Below are positions 21,882 to 32,327 of a stretch of DNA of 64,000 nt, piece after piece. The DNA is from Tetrastigma voinierianum. Taxonomy: Eukaryota > Streptophyta > Magnoliopsida > Vitales > Vitaceae. Position 1 is the stretch's first letter. Each line of letters begins with the position of its first letter. The position numbers and the translations under genes are program-made. The DNA lies in the NCBI GenBank assembly GCA_016808115.1, contig JAEQBH010005101.1:124001-188000 (forward strand). Direction: 5' to 3'. The notes below the pieces were generated by a model. That model was not told the origin of the DNA. It did no database searches and saw only the letters and a list, made by a program, of their open reading frames with translations.

Positions 21882-22453
21882 TAATTTTTCCCTCCCTACT
21901 CATTTCCATTCAGTTGTCAATTTCAAAAACATTCAAGCCAGAGTTACAATACAATATCTTGTGATAGTTTCCTTTCTCAGAAGAGATTTTTAAGACCTTA
22001 AAAATTCAAAGAAAAAAAAACCAAATAAACCATGGTTGGGACTTGTCTGTAAATATCTCTCCTCAATCTCCTTCATTCTTTCCGCAAGTTCAAATCAAAC
22101 TTTCCTACTAAAATTAATTGCTTAGTTTCTATCTCACTGAAAATTTCCTTCCATCTACCATCAATCATAAAATGACCAACACAGATAGCAGCAGAAAAAT
22201 CGCCGAAAATTTAAAAAAAAAAAGATTATATATCACAGATGGGCAAATCCTCATGAGGCGAATTCATGCAGCACAGCTGGGCGAGCATCACTATTCTCAT
22301 CCTCTTGCTCATCAGCAACAGGAATATACAGCATTATACAGTCAGCAACTTTCGCGCAGCCTTCAACCGCTTGTACTCAACGTGAGAAAATTTATCCAGA
22401 AACGATTCCTGCTCTCCATGTAAATACTCCATGAAAGTCTCTCCAAACTTCAT

Positions 22454-22861
22454 GATTCCAACAACGATTTCTCCGACCAAAACAAGTAAAATCCTCAAAA
22501 AAAATTAAAAAAAGGGGAAAAAAAAACCAAAAATCAGAGTAGAGATGAAAGAGCTGGAACTTCAAAACCGAGTTCAATCTAAAACCAGAGTCGAAAAGAA
22601 AGAGTTTGAAATTAGAACAGGAGGGAGAGAGATAGCGGTGACCAGAGAAGAGAAAAAGCAAAAAAAGAAACCCTAGAAAGAAGAGCAAAGAAATTGAGTG
22701 GAAGAGGAAGCGTAGAAGACGGAACCAGAGATCGTCTAAAAACCATCCTCTTGATGGCTGCGAAATCCTTTCCCGTCTTTGCCAGCGCGCGCTTCGATGT
22801 ACAGTTTTGCATGCGATATGCACATGTATCAGCCATTCTTCTTTTATTTATTTTTCCTTTT
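22454..22861 (-). promoter_or_regulatory. Upstream region and presumed 5' UTR/promoter of the SPX-RING locus
   Basis: This is the only space between the gene's start codon at 22453 and the transposon that begins near 22862. It is purine-rich on the plus strand near 22500-22690. I see no clear TATA box at a fixed distance and no convincing microRNA target site. A minus-strand open frame (22392-22823) crosses the start codon in another frame and is not considered real. Confidence 0.35.
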
Positions 22862-24167
22862 TCAGAGTAAATTATGTTTTAGGGCACTAAAGTGAAAGTT
22901 ATTAAAAATAGGGTGCCCATAAGGTTTGAGTTTTCATATTGGTATACTTTGGGAAAAGTATTCGTTTTTTAGGTAATCGAAATAGTGAATTATTTGTGGG
23001 GGGGACAAAAGTGGCCTCCAAACGATGCGCCATTAGACCACCTCTTACGTAAGATATATCCTCTGTAACCAAACTACCTTCGGCTTTGAGTTTTAGATCG
23101 AAATAGTGTTTTTGGGGAAAAAATGATGAATTTAGTTAAATTGGCCCTGATCATGCAGTAATGTATTTATTCGTGGATTGGAAGATTGAATATGTAAGAA
23201 CACCGTGTGACAGTAGTAATTTAAATTTTTGCTCCAATTAACCATTTGTCGTAGACTGGCGATAGTTGGAATTTTATCGAATGTCGTTGTCGTGGAATGG
23301 CATTTGATAAAAATTGATTAGACGGCGACATTTGTTCGACGCGTTATTTTGGGCGTAGTTTGGTTTCAAACTAATTTTTATAATTTTTTTTAAATGAAGT
23401 ATTTGATCCCAAAACTCCTGGAAACCTGCGCTTTGCACTTGGACATCCCTTCAAGCCTTCCTTTTTCTCTTTTTAACTTTTATTTTTTATTAAATAAAAA
23501 TTTAAATAATATATATAGTAATATGTTTATTAATTTTTAATATATAAAATATATTTATTTATAATAATTAATCATCTATTAAATAAATAAATAAATATTA
23601 ACATTTTAAAATAATATTTTATAAATTTAATTTTCTTTTTTTAAAAATAGTTCTTATTCATTGATTTTGGTCAAAAATTGTATTAACTAAAAATTTTATA
23701 TTTATCATTTTATATTTTGAATCTATTTTCATATTATTGAAATCTTTATAGAATATTAAACATAAATTTTTGAAAAAAAAATTAACAATGTTATTCACAC
23801 TAGTTAAAGATTACACCATAATAATGAAGTAACTACATATGCAAAACAATATATCAAAATATATAATATATAATAATGATAATAAATATTGAAAATTAAT
23901 AATTATAAAAATATCTTTTTATTCTTTAAAATAATAATATAAATAATTTGTTACTAGTCCTTATATATCAAATATTTTAATTAAATCATTTAAAGTGATC
24001 CATTCTATTTTTTAATAAGTAAAAATTTTCTAATGTATTTTCATATTAATTTTATTTAAAAAATAAAAAATAGTTGTAACTAGGTATTATCATTTATAAT
24101 AGTTGTTTAAAAACATTATATTATATATTAAAAAACATTTATATTGTTTTAAATATTGATATATGTT

Positions 24168-24360
24168 TGTGAAGTATCATAAAAATACAGTTAAGAGAAA
24201 CATATTTTCTCTTATAATAAAATGATAAATGGAGAAGAGAGAAAGAAAGAATGAACTATCAAGATATTAGTTCTTCTAGAGATGATCATTTGTGGAGAAA
24301 AGAGCCTTTGCAACATATATTAGAATTCATTTTATAGTCATTGATGTTTTATTTATAGCA
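24168..24360 (-). repeat. 3' LTR of element F
   Basis: About 190 bp. On the minus strand it starts TGCTATAAAT at 24360 and ends CTTCACA at 24168. It is shorter than the partner LTR because the latter has an extra segment around 31330-31400. Confidence 0.62.
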
Positions 24361-24404
24361 ACTGGCGCTTGAATGACGCCGAAGTGAGGAATATACCGTC
24401 CAAA

Positions 24405-25026
24405 ACCTTGTTAGTAAAACCCTAATCTTGAGACGCCACAAGGTTGATCACTCCCTTGATAAGTCGGATTTCCATGCATTCAATCAAAAACAAAAGGAAA
24501 CAAAGCAAAAGCCTTATGAATAAACTTTCATTAAACATAAACTATCTTTTCTTCAAATGACGACATCTTTTTATAGTTAAAACAATCCCAAAAAAAGTCT
24601 TATAACCCTAAAAACGAATTAAGCCTAATTAGAATGAATAAGGTCTAAAATAAATAATTAAAAGAATGATTAAAAAGGAAACCATGAAAAGGTAAATAAG
24701 GCCATAATTAAACATCATGTAAAATACTCAAAACTAATAAAATTTAATTAACCCATGCCCTCATTTGGGTCTTTTGAATTTATTCCTTCACGTAGCAAGT
24801 CAATATGTGCTTCATAAAACTATGGAACCATAGTTGCCACAGTTTAGGAGATCTTCTAGCCACAGAGTCTCTTTGTCTTACACTTGAAAAATCAAACCTT
24901 GTAAGAAAATTATTCATTCTTTGTCATCACTCAAAGTGTTGACCCCAAAATTCATGTCAAAGATCTTGTGAGCATTTGATTACTCATCAAACTTGATTAA
25001 ACAGTCCACCTGATCTCTATTATTTA
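24405..25026 (-). repeat. 3' LTR of the Reina-like element (truncated)
   Basis: It matches 29550-30155 in the same orientation, with blocks such as GGTTGATCACTCCCTTGATA, ATTAAACATAAACTATCTTT and CCCATGCCCTCATTTGGGTC identical in both copies. The U5 end corresponding to 29431-29545 is missing here. Confidence 0.85.
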
Positions 25027-25089
25027 CTCCTCCTCCAGAAAGAGTTCATCTAATGTGAATTACTACATAAAACAAGATAAAATTACTTA

Positions 25090-25960
25090 ACATTAAAAGT
25101 TTCACTAACATTACCATACTTGCTTGGCAAAACAAGCTTGTAGGCGTTATCATTGATTTGCTCCAAGACTTTGAAAGGTCCATCTCCTCTAAGCTATAAT
25201 TTTGATTTCCTTTGTGTAGGGAACCTTTCTTTTTGCATGTTCACCCATTTATAATCTCAGTTGAAAGATAAACTTAAAACACATATTAACATGTGTGATA
25301 TTTTGGTTCATCAGTAGCTCAAACTTTGCCGTGTAACTCACTTGAAATCTGCCTTTTCCTTACCACTTCTCAAGTTGATACTCTTTAGTAGGCAAGGTAA
25401 AATTTCCATAGGTGTTAGTGGTTAAAGCCACAGAACTAAAAAGGAAAATAAAGAAATGGCATGAACAATTCTATTATATGCAAACTCAATATATACAAAC
25501 ACTTCTCTCTGGTATGATTCTTTTGAATGATAGCACACCTGATAAGACAGGTGATTACATTAAATACTTCAGTTTAAGCATCTATTTGAGGACATGCAAC
25601 AATAGAAAACAATAGTGTTGTTCCTAATTTATTCCATAAAGTGCTCCAAAAATGATTTAGAAACTTAATATCTCTATCACTAACATTTGTCCTAGGCAAT
25701 CCATGCAACCAAACTACTTCTTTAAAAAACAAATCAGCTATATGTGTTGCGTCATTAGTTTTAGAACATGGAATGAAATGGGCCATTTTGCTAAACCTAT
25801 CAACAATAACAAAAATGTTGTCCTTACCATTCTGAGACCTCAGTAATCCTAAACATAAAGGAACACGGTTGATATAAGTGAACCATTTAGGTTGGGGAAT
25901 TTCTTCAAGAAATAAATCATCAAAGTCCTACAATAAAGACACAACACCACTAGGAAAAGA
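25090..25960 (-). pseudogene. Reina-like element RT/integrase junction and integrase remnant
   Basis: From 25960 downwards the minus strand reads FPSGVV, DFDDLFLEEIPQ (the segment just before RT) and passes within a few codons into LRSQNGKDNIFVIVDRFSKMAHFIPCSKT, which is integrase core. In an intact element about 1.5-1.8 kb of RT and RNase H lie between these. The core continues VVWLHGLPRTNVSDRDIKFL (second D) to PQIDA, stop at 25574-25576, then TEV (third catalytic residue E retained). At 25210-25090 GDGPFQVLEQINDNAYKL is the C-terminal domain. Confidence 0.82.
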
Positions 25961-26451
25961 TGGGTGAAGGTCGTTAGTAGAAAAATAAATATCCTTGGAC
26001 AGAAGTTCAAGTAGTTGTTGTCTTGCCATCATCACACTCTCAACCTCATGTTTTTCAGAAAATGCACTCAATCTTTTATTTTCCTCTCATTTTTACCTAC
26101 TATTCTTTTTTTTTTTTTTCACTAATCTCCCATTTTATCACACTGTTCTCTCCTATTTTTCCACTGTCCTCTCCCTTTTTCTCTCCATCCTTTAATTTTT
26201 CCTCACTTTTCTCTTTGTCACACTTTTGTTTCTCTCTCATTTTGCACTCTCTAGCAATTCACATTTGATCTTCATAAGCTTGTAATGGTTTGAGAGGGAG
26301 CTAATACATATTTTCCATTGTTCATTACAAAAGAATAATGATTTTTGTAACCATCATGCATCACCCTCCTATCAAACTGCCATGGTCAACCAAGCAAAAT
26401 ATGACCAGTATGCATTGGTGCCACACATCACAAAGGACCTCATCCTCATAC

Positions 26452-26920
26452 TTACCAATAGAAAAAGGAATTCGAACTTTGTTTGTTTACCTTCACTTCT
26501 CCACATTCATTCAACCATTGTAAATTGTACAGTTTATGATGCATCATGGTATGTAGATTCAATTTCTCCACCATCAAAGAACTAGCAACATTAGTACAAT
26601 CCCCACCATCAATGATCATTGTACATACTTTACTCTTCACGTGGCATCTTGTGTGAAAAATATGCTCACATTGCTCCTCATCTCCATCATCCTTAGGTTG
26701 TATACTCAAGGCTCTCCTAGTGACAAGTAAATCACCATGCATAGGTTCTTCTACTTCAAAATCAGAACAATCCTCCAATGGTGGCATGGATTCAGTATCA
26801 TCTTCATTACCAGATTCAATCTCACCATTGTCTCTCACAATCATATCTCTTTTGTTTGGACATTTACTAGCTATGTGACCCCTCCCTTACCATTTAAAAC
26901 ATTTAATATCATGATTTCAA
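26452..26920 (-). pseudogene. Reina-like element zinc knuckle and protease remnant
   Basis: At about 26905-26865 the minus strand encodes CFKW, a stop, then GRGHIASKCPNKRD: a CCHC zinc knuckle in which the second cysteine is replaced. The frame 26844-26452 follows with an acidic linker, RCHVKSKVCTMIIDGGDCTNVAS (about 26665-26600; active-site DGG triplet) and LQWLNECGEVKVNKQ. The protease motif keeps its aspartate. The frame is open for 130 codons and then fails at 26452. Confidence 0.82.
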
Positions 26921-27313
26921 GCAATGCAAGAGTTATCTTTACCTCGACTTCCATGGATGGTTGTTTTTTGCGTGTTCTCGGATTTGGATTTTGTTGAGAC
27001 TAACTTTTCTTTTTTCTTCACGACATTAGGTCTCCATGTCAATCCCAAGTAAGGGGCTTGTCGTGTATTGCGCCTTCTTTTTGGTTAGTTTCTCACTTTA
27101 CATTAGCCATATACCATATCTTCAGCTCCACACCAATCATTGCAACTCAACAATATTAGCAATTTCTCGATTCAAGCCAACTACGAATCTAGTCATAGTA
27201 GCATCTCTATCCTCTTCCACATTGGCTCGGATCATGAGAATCTCCATCTCCTTATAATAGTCTTCCACACTACAATTACCTTATGTGAGGCTTTATAACT
27301 TATGATACAATCC

Positions 27314-27930
27314 TCAGTAGTGATGGCTAGAAACAAACTGTTTCCTCATCATAGTTTTCATCTCCTCCCATGTTTCTATTGGATGCTCTCTATTTATCCT
27401 CATGTTTAACAATAATTGATCCCACCTAGTAACATAACCATATAATTCAATGGCTGCAAGTTTTACCTTTTTAAGTTCCAAGTAATTATGACAATCAAAT
27501 ACTAACTCCACCTTCTTCTCCCACTCAAGATAAGCTTTAGGGTCGTTTTTTCCTTGAAAAGATGGAATCTTCATCTTGATACTACCTAAATTAGTATCTT
27601 CCCTTTTTCGTTCTTCTCCAAACTATCCACCATATCTCCTTTGGCTAGGATCCCTGTCATCATTTTCATGAAAGCCTTCACGATTAAATTCATCAATTTT
27701 AGTTATATCTTCCCTTAGTTGAACTTTTCTTCTCTGATGTCCATTAGTAGTGTTTCATGGCTAACCTACTTGGTTAGCCTCAATCTGATCTAATCGTTCA
27801 TGAATTTGGTCCATCTCTTCCTTCATTATACTTTTCAATTGATTCATTAGAGCCTTCATCATAAACTTTGGATCAAACTGATTCTCATTGATGGACATTT
27901 TTTTTCGAAACAAGGATTAAAAGAACTGAA
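27314..27930 (-). pseudogene. Reina-like element gag remnant
   Basis: The frame 27574-27314 reads MKIPSFQGKNDPKAYLEWEK, then a coiled segment and MKTMMRKQFVSSHHY. This is the classic capsid start of plant chromovirus gag (PSFxGKxDPxAYLEWE). Upstream on the minus strand to about 27900, acidic and charged sequence (residues around FMMKALMNQLK, QIRL) is the gag N-terminus in a broken frame. Downstream gag (27310-26920) continues in pieces, with TRFVVGLNREIANIVE-like wording near 27190-27140. The protein would form virus-like particles of the element. Confidence 0.8.
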
Positions 27931-28054
27931 CTTGCACTCCCTCATGTGTTTCCACTCAAAGAAAATTCACTAAATTGGATTTTACCCTCTTATATGCTCA
28001 CCACTCTTGCCTTTTACCACTCAAAGCCAAGCCAGCTCCCTTTCTATTCTTGAT

Positions 28055-28680
28055 AAAATCAAAGAGAATCAACAAATCTAAAGAGCAACAAGTTAGATTG
28101 TGGCAATCTCAAAATCATAACTTTAAAAACTTAGTTGTGACAAATGTTGAAATGGAACAAGAATCAAAGATACTCGCTCCCATAGACAAGCAAACTCGAA
28201 TAGAAACCAAATGACATATGAAAGAACACACTAAAATGAAGTAATTTGATAGAGACAAAACGTCAAACACCTTAATGGCAAAGAACCTTTCTTTCTGAAT
28301 TTCAACACGCAACCTTATTGTATTCTTTTTTTTCCTTTTTTTTTTCTTTTTTGCTCTATTCCTTTTAAAATCAAAGAGAATCAACAAATCTAAGTAGCAA
28401 CAAGTTAGATTGTGGCAATCTCAAAATCATAACTTTTAAAACTTAGTTATGACAAATGTTGGAATGAAATAAGAATCAAAGATACTCACTCCCATAGACA
28501 AAGAAACTCGAATAGAAACCACATGACATATGAAAGAACACACTAAAATGAAGTGATTTGATAGATACAAAACATCAAACACTATGTAAGCAAAGAACCT
28601 TTCTTTCTGACTTTCAACATCCATTCTTGTTGTATTCTCTTTTTTTTTTTCTATTCTTTTCCTTTTTTTTTTCTTTTTGT
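28055..28680 (-). repeat. Two-copy 312-bp tandem duplication in the leader of the Reina-like element
   Basis: AAAATCAAAGAGAATCAACA starts at 28055 and again at 28367. The copies share most of their sequence, including CAAGTTAGATTGTGGCAATC and GAAAGAACACACTAAAATGA, and each ends in a long pyrimidine run of T with C (28320-28350 and 28640-28678). Confidence 0.9.
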
Positions 28681-28789
28681 AACAATGACTACTAATAACA
28701 AGGATATCTATAAAAAAAAATTTCCTAGATCAAGGAATTCAAGAAAACAAGAAAATTGTGAAACACTTCGTAGAATTTGAACAAAAGAA

Positions 28790-29335
28790 AGTTGAAATTT
28801 TTAGGTAACGATGTGTGGTAGATGACCTAAACACTATCTATATTTGTGGGGATTGAAAAGGACTTTGATTTTATATGCTATACAAGCCATTTCGATACCT
28901 GGATCAAAAGTTACTGTTGTTTTAAGATGGCAGCCCCCTAATAAAGATTTTAGTATTATGACGAAAGAAAGGTGAAATTTTTATGTAAGGATGTGTGGTA
29001 GATGACTTGCACATTATCTAGATTCTTGGATATTGAAAATGACTTTCATTTGATATGCTATACAAGTTGTTTCGACACTTAGATAAAAAATTATGACTCT
29101 TTTAAGATGGCAGCACCCCTTTCCCCACCCACCCCCCCTCCCTAAGAACGATTTTAGAATTCTGATGGAAGAAAGGTGAAAATTTTATGTAAGGATGTGT
29201 GGTAGATGGCCTGCACAATATCTAGATTTGTGGGTATTGAAAAGGGCTTCTATTTGATAAGTTATACAAGTCGTTTCAATACTTAGATAAAAAGTTACAT
29301 ATGTTTTAAGATGGCAGTCCCCTTAAATACGATTT
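28790..29335 (-). repeat. Three-copy ~190-bp tandem repeat in the leader of the Reina-like element
   Basis: The block ATGTGTGGTAGATG recurs at 28811, 28991 and 29195 (spacing 180 and 204). Each copy continues with GATATTGAAAA/GGTATTGAAAA and later GATGGCAG. The second copy carries a C-rich insertion near 29116-29142 that explains the longer spacing. Confidence 0.85.
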
Positions 29336-29412
29336 TTTGTATTTTTTTAAATAAAAAAATAATGAAAGAAGCAAAAGGAAATAGAAACAAAACCTATTTT
29401 CAGCACTAAAAT

Positions 29413-29424
29413 ATCTAATACCAA
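29413..29424 (-). other. tRNA-Met primer-binding site of the Reina-like element
   Basis: The minus strand reads TTGGTATTAGAT, one base from the standard plant initiator-tRNA-Met primer-binding sequence TTGGTATCAGAG over its first ten bases. It lies just inside the 5' LTR as expected. Confidence 0.75.
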
Positions 29425-29430
29425 TTTATC

Positions 29431-30155
29431 TGGGACCCTACAGACCTTATTCAGTCCCTTAAATTCAATGGAAGAGAATTGCTCTCAATGTCCAAAAGGA
29501 AACGATTTTAGAGATGCGATTAGAATCAAATAGAAAATCAGTCCTTAACCCCTAATCTTAAGGCAGCCCTGAGGTTGATCACTCCCTTGATAAGTCAGTT
29601 CCATACATTCAATCAAATGAAACAAAGTAAAAGCTTTATGAATAAACTTTCATTAAACATAAACTATCTTTTCTCCAAATGACGACTGCTTTTTATAGTT
29701 AAACCAGTTCCAAAAAAAAGCTCTATAACCCTAAAAACGAATTTGGCCCAATTGGAATGAATAGAGCCTAAAATAAATCATTAAAAGAACAACTAAAAAG
29801 GAAACCATAATTAAATAAAAGGCCTATAATTAAATAACATTCAGAAAAGCCTTAAAACTAATAAAATGAAAATCTTAATTAACCCATGCCCTCATTTGGG
29901 TCTTTTGAATCTATCCCTTTCACAACAAGATAGGTAACCATGCTTCATGAAGTTATGGAACCTTCAAATTTTATCCTGGAATCTTCTAATGCAGCCACTT
30001 TGTCTTGCACTTGTAAGATCAAGCCTTGTAAAGCGTCCTTCATTCTTTTTGTCCTCACCCAAGTCATTGGACCTCTAATTCTATACAAAGGATCTTGTAA
30101 ATATTTGGTCTCATCAACTTGATCAGCTTGATCCACACCTCAATCTCTATTATCA
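29431..30155 (-). repeat. 5' LTR of the Reina-like element
   Basis: In minus orientation it begins TGATAATAGAG at 30155 and ends GGGTCCCA at 29431, 725 bp, followed 7 bp later by the primer-binding site. It abuts the copia gag of element F at 30156. Confidence 0.82.
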
Positions 30156-30157
30156 GC

Positions 30158-31025
30158 CAAATGTTTAGTTGTACGACAAGTATGTGACCAATGCCTTTCA
30201 TACCACATCTATGATAGTTATTCTCATGGACCTTGGAATGTGTATTTTGTATACTCTTCTCATTTTCTTATTTCACCTCGGTATTATTCCACTTCTGGTG
30301 GTTCCATGAGGTATTACTTTTCTGGGAATTTGAATTATCACTACCATGAGTACCATGGTATCAAAAATTCCTTCCACGACTGCGACCACATCCACGTGTC
30401 TGGGATAATATCGCATTCACTTTAGGGAATGACTCAGATCTAATTGGAAGGGACTGCTGATATATCATTAAAAGCTCATTATTTTGCTCAGTAATAAGAA
30501 GCCATAATATCAATTCAAAGTATTTTTTAAATCTTCACTCTTAATACTCCTATTGCAAGAGCACATTCGAGGCATGAAATGTGATGAAAGTTTTTTCTAT
30601 CATGTCTTCTTCTGTGACTTTCTCTCCACACAACTTCAATTGGGAGCTTATTTTAAATAATATGGAATTGTATTCACTGACTGTTTAGAAATCTTGCAAC
30701 CTCATATGCATCCAGTTATATTGAGATTTTGGGAGAATCACAGTTTTCTGGTGGTTATATATTCCCTTCAACTCATTTCATAGAGTGATAGGGTCTTTTA
30801 TTGTAAGGTATTCACTTTTTAAATCTTCACGGAGATGGTATGGTGCCAAAGGAAAATCAACGCTTTTGTGAAATCTTGCAAGGATGCTTGATTTCCTTCT
30901 TTGATGGCAGCTCCAAGATTCATTGCGTCAAGATGTATTTCAGCATCAAGGATCCGTGATAGGTAGTTCTTTTCTGTAATGTCAAGTGCCACAAACTCAA
31001 GTTTTGTGATATTTGACATTGTCAA
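30158..31025 (-). pseudogene. Element F Ty1/copia gag remnant
   Basis: The frame starts at 31025 with MTMSNITKLEFVALDI followed by NYLSRILDAEIHLDA, the conserved N-terminus of a common plant copia gag. Further down, LISWLLITEQNNELLM (about 30530-30470) matches the same position in element E (LISCLLVAKQNNELLM). Near 30200-30180 a zinc-knuckle remnant (HRCGMKG, then KHL-like end) is visible with at least one metal ligand changed. Several stops and shifts interrupt it. The coding sequence ends abruptly at 30156 where the Reina-like LTR starts. Confidence 0.78.
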
Positions 31026-31187
31026 TAATCTTTATATATGATACAATATTAGAATTGATTTTGATAACCTGCGTCAAGATTTTGGTTTATAAACAAAACC
31101 AAGGATAATTGTAAATATGAAAAATCGAAATAACGTCAAGATAGGGTTTGAGAATTACCTTAAGAGTAAACTCGTGCTAATAACGTG

Positions 31188-31457
31188 TTGTGAAATTATT
31201 ATAAAGTACAAAGTTAAGATAAATATATTTTCTCTTGTATATGAAAATGATAAGTATGGAGAGAGAAAAAGAAAGAGAATATCAAGATGTTCATTCTTCT
31301 CTGGAATGATCATTTCGGTAGGAGGAAGGAGCTTTTTTTTAAACGTACAATGAAGAGTTCCATTTACACACCTTAAAGGTGAGTAATGAAATATTGTAAA
31401 TTAAGGTTCATTCATCATGAATGACATTCACCTCATATAAATGTTTCATTTATAACA
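31188..31457 (-). repeat. 5' LTR of element F
   Basis: On the minus strand it starts TGTTATAAATG at 31457 and ends TTTCACA at 31188, immediately followed by the primer-binding region. It matches 24168-24360 over most of that LTR's length. Confidence 0.65.
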
Positions 31458-32327
31458 ATATCGTTATTTTTAGGTAATTTTTAAGCTTTAGTATGAATAA
31501 TGTCTTTTATCTGTAGTGAAGCATTGTAGGTGAGAAGATTGGAGTCTGTAACTTAACCAATGATCTAGGTTTAAGCCCTTGAGAATGCCATTGTATTATG
31601 TGGTAAGTTTTCTGAGTCCTTATGGTCTCTAGAGCTCAAGTCTTTGGGTGTTGATCGAGCCATACTTCTAGTTTGACAAAAAAATATGTTGTTTTTATTT
31701 TTATTTAAAAAAATGTTTGTTTTAATATTCTATAAAAAATAAAGAAATAGATTAAAATATGAAATTATGAAAATAAAATATTATGAATATAAAATTTACC
31801 CCAGTTAATCACCAATTTGAAATGCAAAAATCAGATAATAAAATTGTTTTCATTTTAAAAAGAGAGCTATTTTTAGAAAAATTAAATTAAATTTATAATA
31901 TATTATTTTAAAATATTAGTATTTATTTATTTAATAAATGATTTTTAAGTATTTAATAGATGATTAATTATTATAAATAAATATATTTTTATATTAAAGA
32001 TTAATTTATTTTAGTACATTAATTACAAATAATACTAAAATTAGATTTGAATAAAAAAGATTAAAAGTTAAAAAAATAAAATTGAAATTGAAAAAAAAAA
32101 TGGCGTTTGGGGGTGGTGCAGGCTGGTTTGCGCTAGGTGGGTGGGGCGCAGGCTAGTGTCCAGGTTGAGGAGTTGTGGAGGGGGGCTTTTTGGGAATAAG
32201 TGGTTGACAACTTGTTGAGTACCTTTTTCTGAATAAAAATTCCCAAAGATATTTTTTGGTTGGAGTCGTTTTTCCTTGGGCCCCATTTTTTAATTTCTTT
32301 CCCTTTAATGAGCTAAAACATAATTAC

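Larger units (their letters stand above)
15815..22453 (-). pseudogene. SPX-RING E3 ubiquitin ligase, BAH1/NLA-like (At2g38920-type), probably inactivated
   Basis: Family members bind inositol-pyrophosphate/phosphate signals through SPX and ubiquitinate targets such as phosphate transporters through RING. Exons on the minus strand: 1, 22453-about 22237 (start MKFGETFMEYLHGEQE, SPX N-terminus); 2, 20081-19832 (CDKMFFSELMKEASDIAGCF ... NAIAIRKILKKYDK); 3, 19728-19485 (MQAEHIELLQSPWL ... LTCSICL); 4, 19405-19268 (LSCGHLFCKSCACSAAS ... KCPICRE); 5, 16059-16001 (AGVYSNAVEMLEL); 6, 15920-15815 (DYWKERLIAERAEM, stop). RING C3HC4 cysteines and histidine are all present and splice sites of exons 3-6 are GT/AG in frame. 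Lesions: stop at 22334-22336 in exon 1; a 1-bp loss giving TGA at 19897-19899 in exon 2; a frame mismatch at the exon 2-3 junction. Introns 1 and 4 are 2.2 and 3.2 kb and carry repeats. Assembly errors cannot be excluded. Confidence 0.8.
24400..30155 (-). mobile_element. Reina-like Ty3/gypsy chromovirus, minus strand, nested in element F
   Basis: LTRs at about 24405-25026 (3') and 29431-30155 (5') flank gag, protease and integrase remnants on the minus strand. Next to the 5' LTR the minus strand reads TTGGTATTAGA, close to the tRNA-Met primer-binding site TTGGTATCAGA. A CTCCTCCTCC run (polypurine tract on the minus strand) touches the 3' LTR at 25028. Wording of gag, protease and integrase is that of the Reina lineage. 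The RT and RNase H domains are absent. The outer 110 bp of the 3' LTR are missing. Confidence 0.82.
24168..31457 (-). mobile_element. Element F: Ty1/copia retrotransposon, minus strand, mostly deleted
   Basis: The 3' LTR is 24168-24360 and the 5' LTR 31188-31457 in minus orientation; both contain TTTTCTCTT-type and AGAGAAAGAAAGA blocks and a GATCATTT motif, and both begin TGxTATAAAT. Next to the 5' LTR the minus strand reads ACGTTATTAGCACGAG, a copia primer-binding layout. Only gag remains (30158-31025); the pol region is missing, apparently lost with or after insertion of the Reina-like element. Clear target duplication was not found. Confidence 0.72.
22862..32327. mobile_element. Long inverted-repeat DNA element split by nested retrotransposons
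   Basis: Left outer arm 22862-22922 (AATTATGTTTTAG, CACTAAAG, TTATTAAAAAT) matches the reverse complement of 32274-32327 (AATTATGTTTTAG, CATTAAAG, AATTAAAAAAT). Inner AT-rich arms 23465-23650 and 31870-32085 also match in inverted orientation, including TTTATAATAATTAATCATCT and ATTTTAAAATAATAT. Removing the nested copia element leaves about 2.2 kb. Long AT-rich inverted arms without coding capacity fit a non-autonomous Mutator-like or fold-back transposon; I could not define a 9-bp target duplication. Confidence 0.68.

Noticed and set aside
22700..22770. miR827 target site in the 5' region of the SPX-RING gene
   Set aside because: A GATGGTTTTTAGA-like stretch shares only a short core with the known target. 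Mismatches are too many, and the best known miR827 target is the other NLA clade.
22392..22823. 143-codon minus-strand open frame over the SPX exon start
   Set aside because: It is the wrong frame relative to the SPX N-terminus at 22453 and is dominated by F/L/S from polypurine sequence.
26023..26268. Ser/Phe/His-rich open frame on the plus strand
   Set aside because: It is a pyrimidine-rich low-complexity shadow of the minus-strand Reina-like element.
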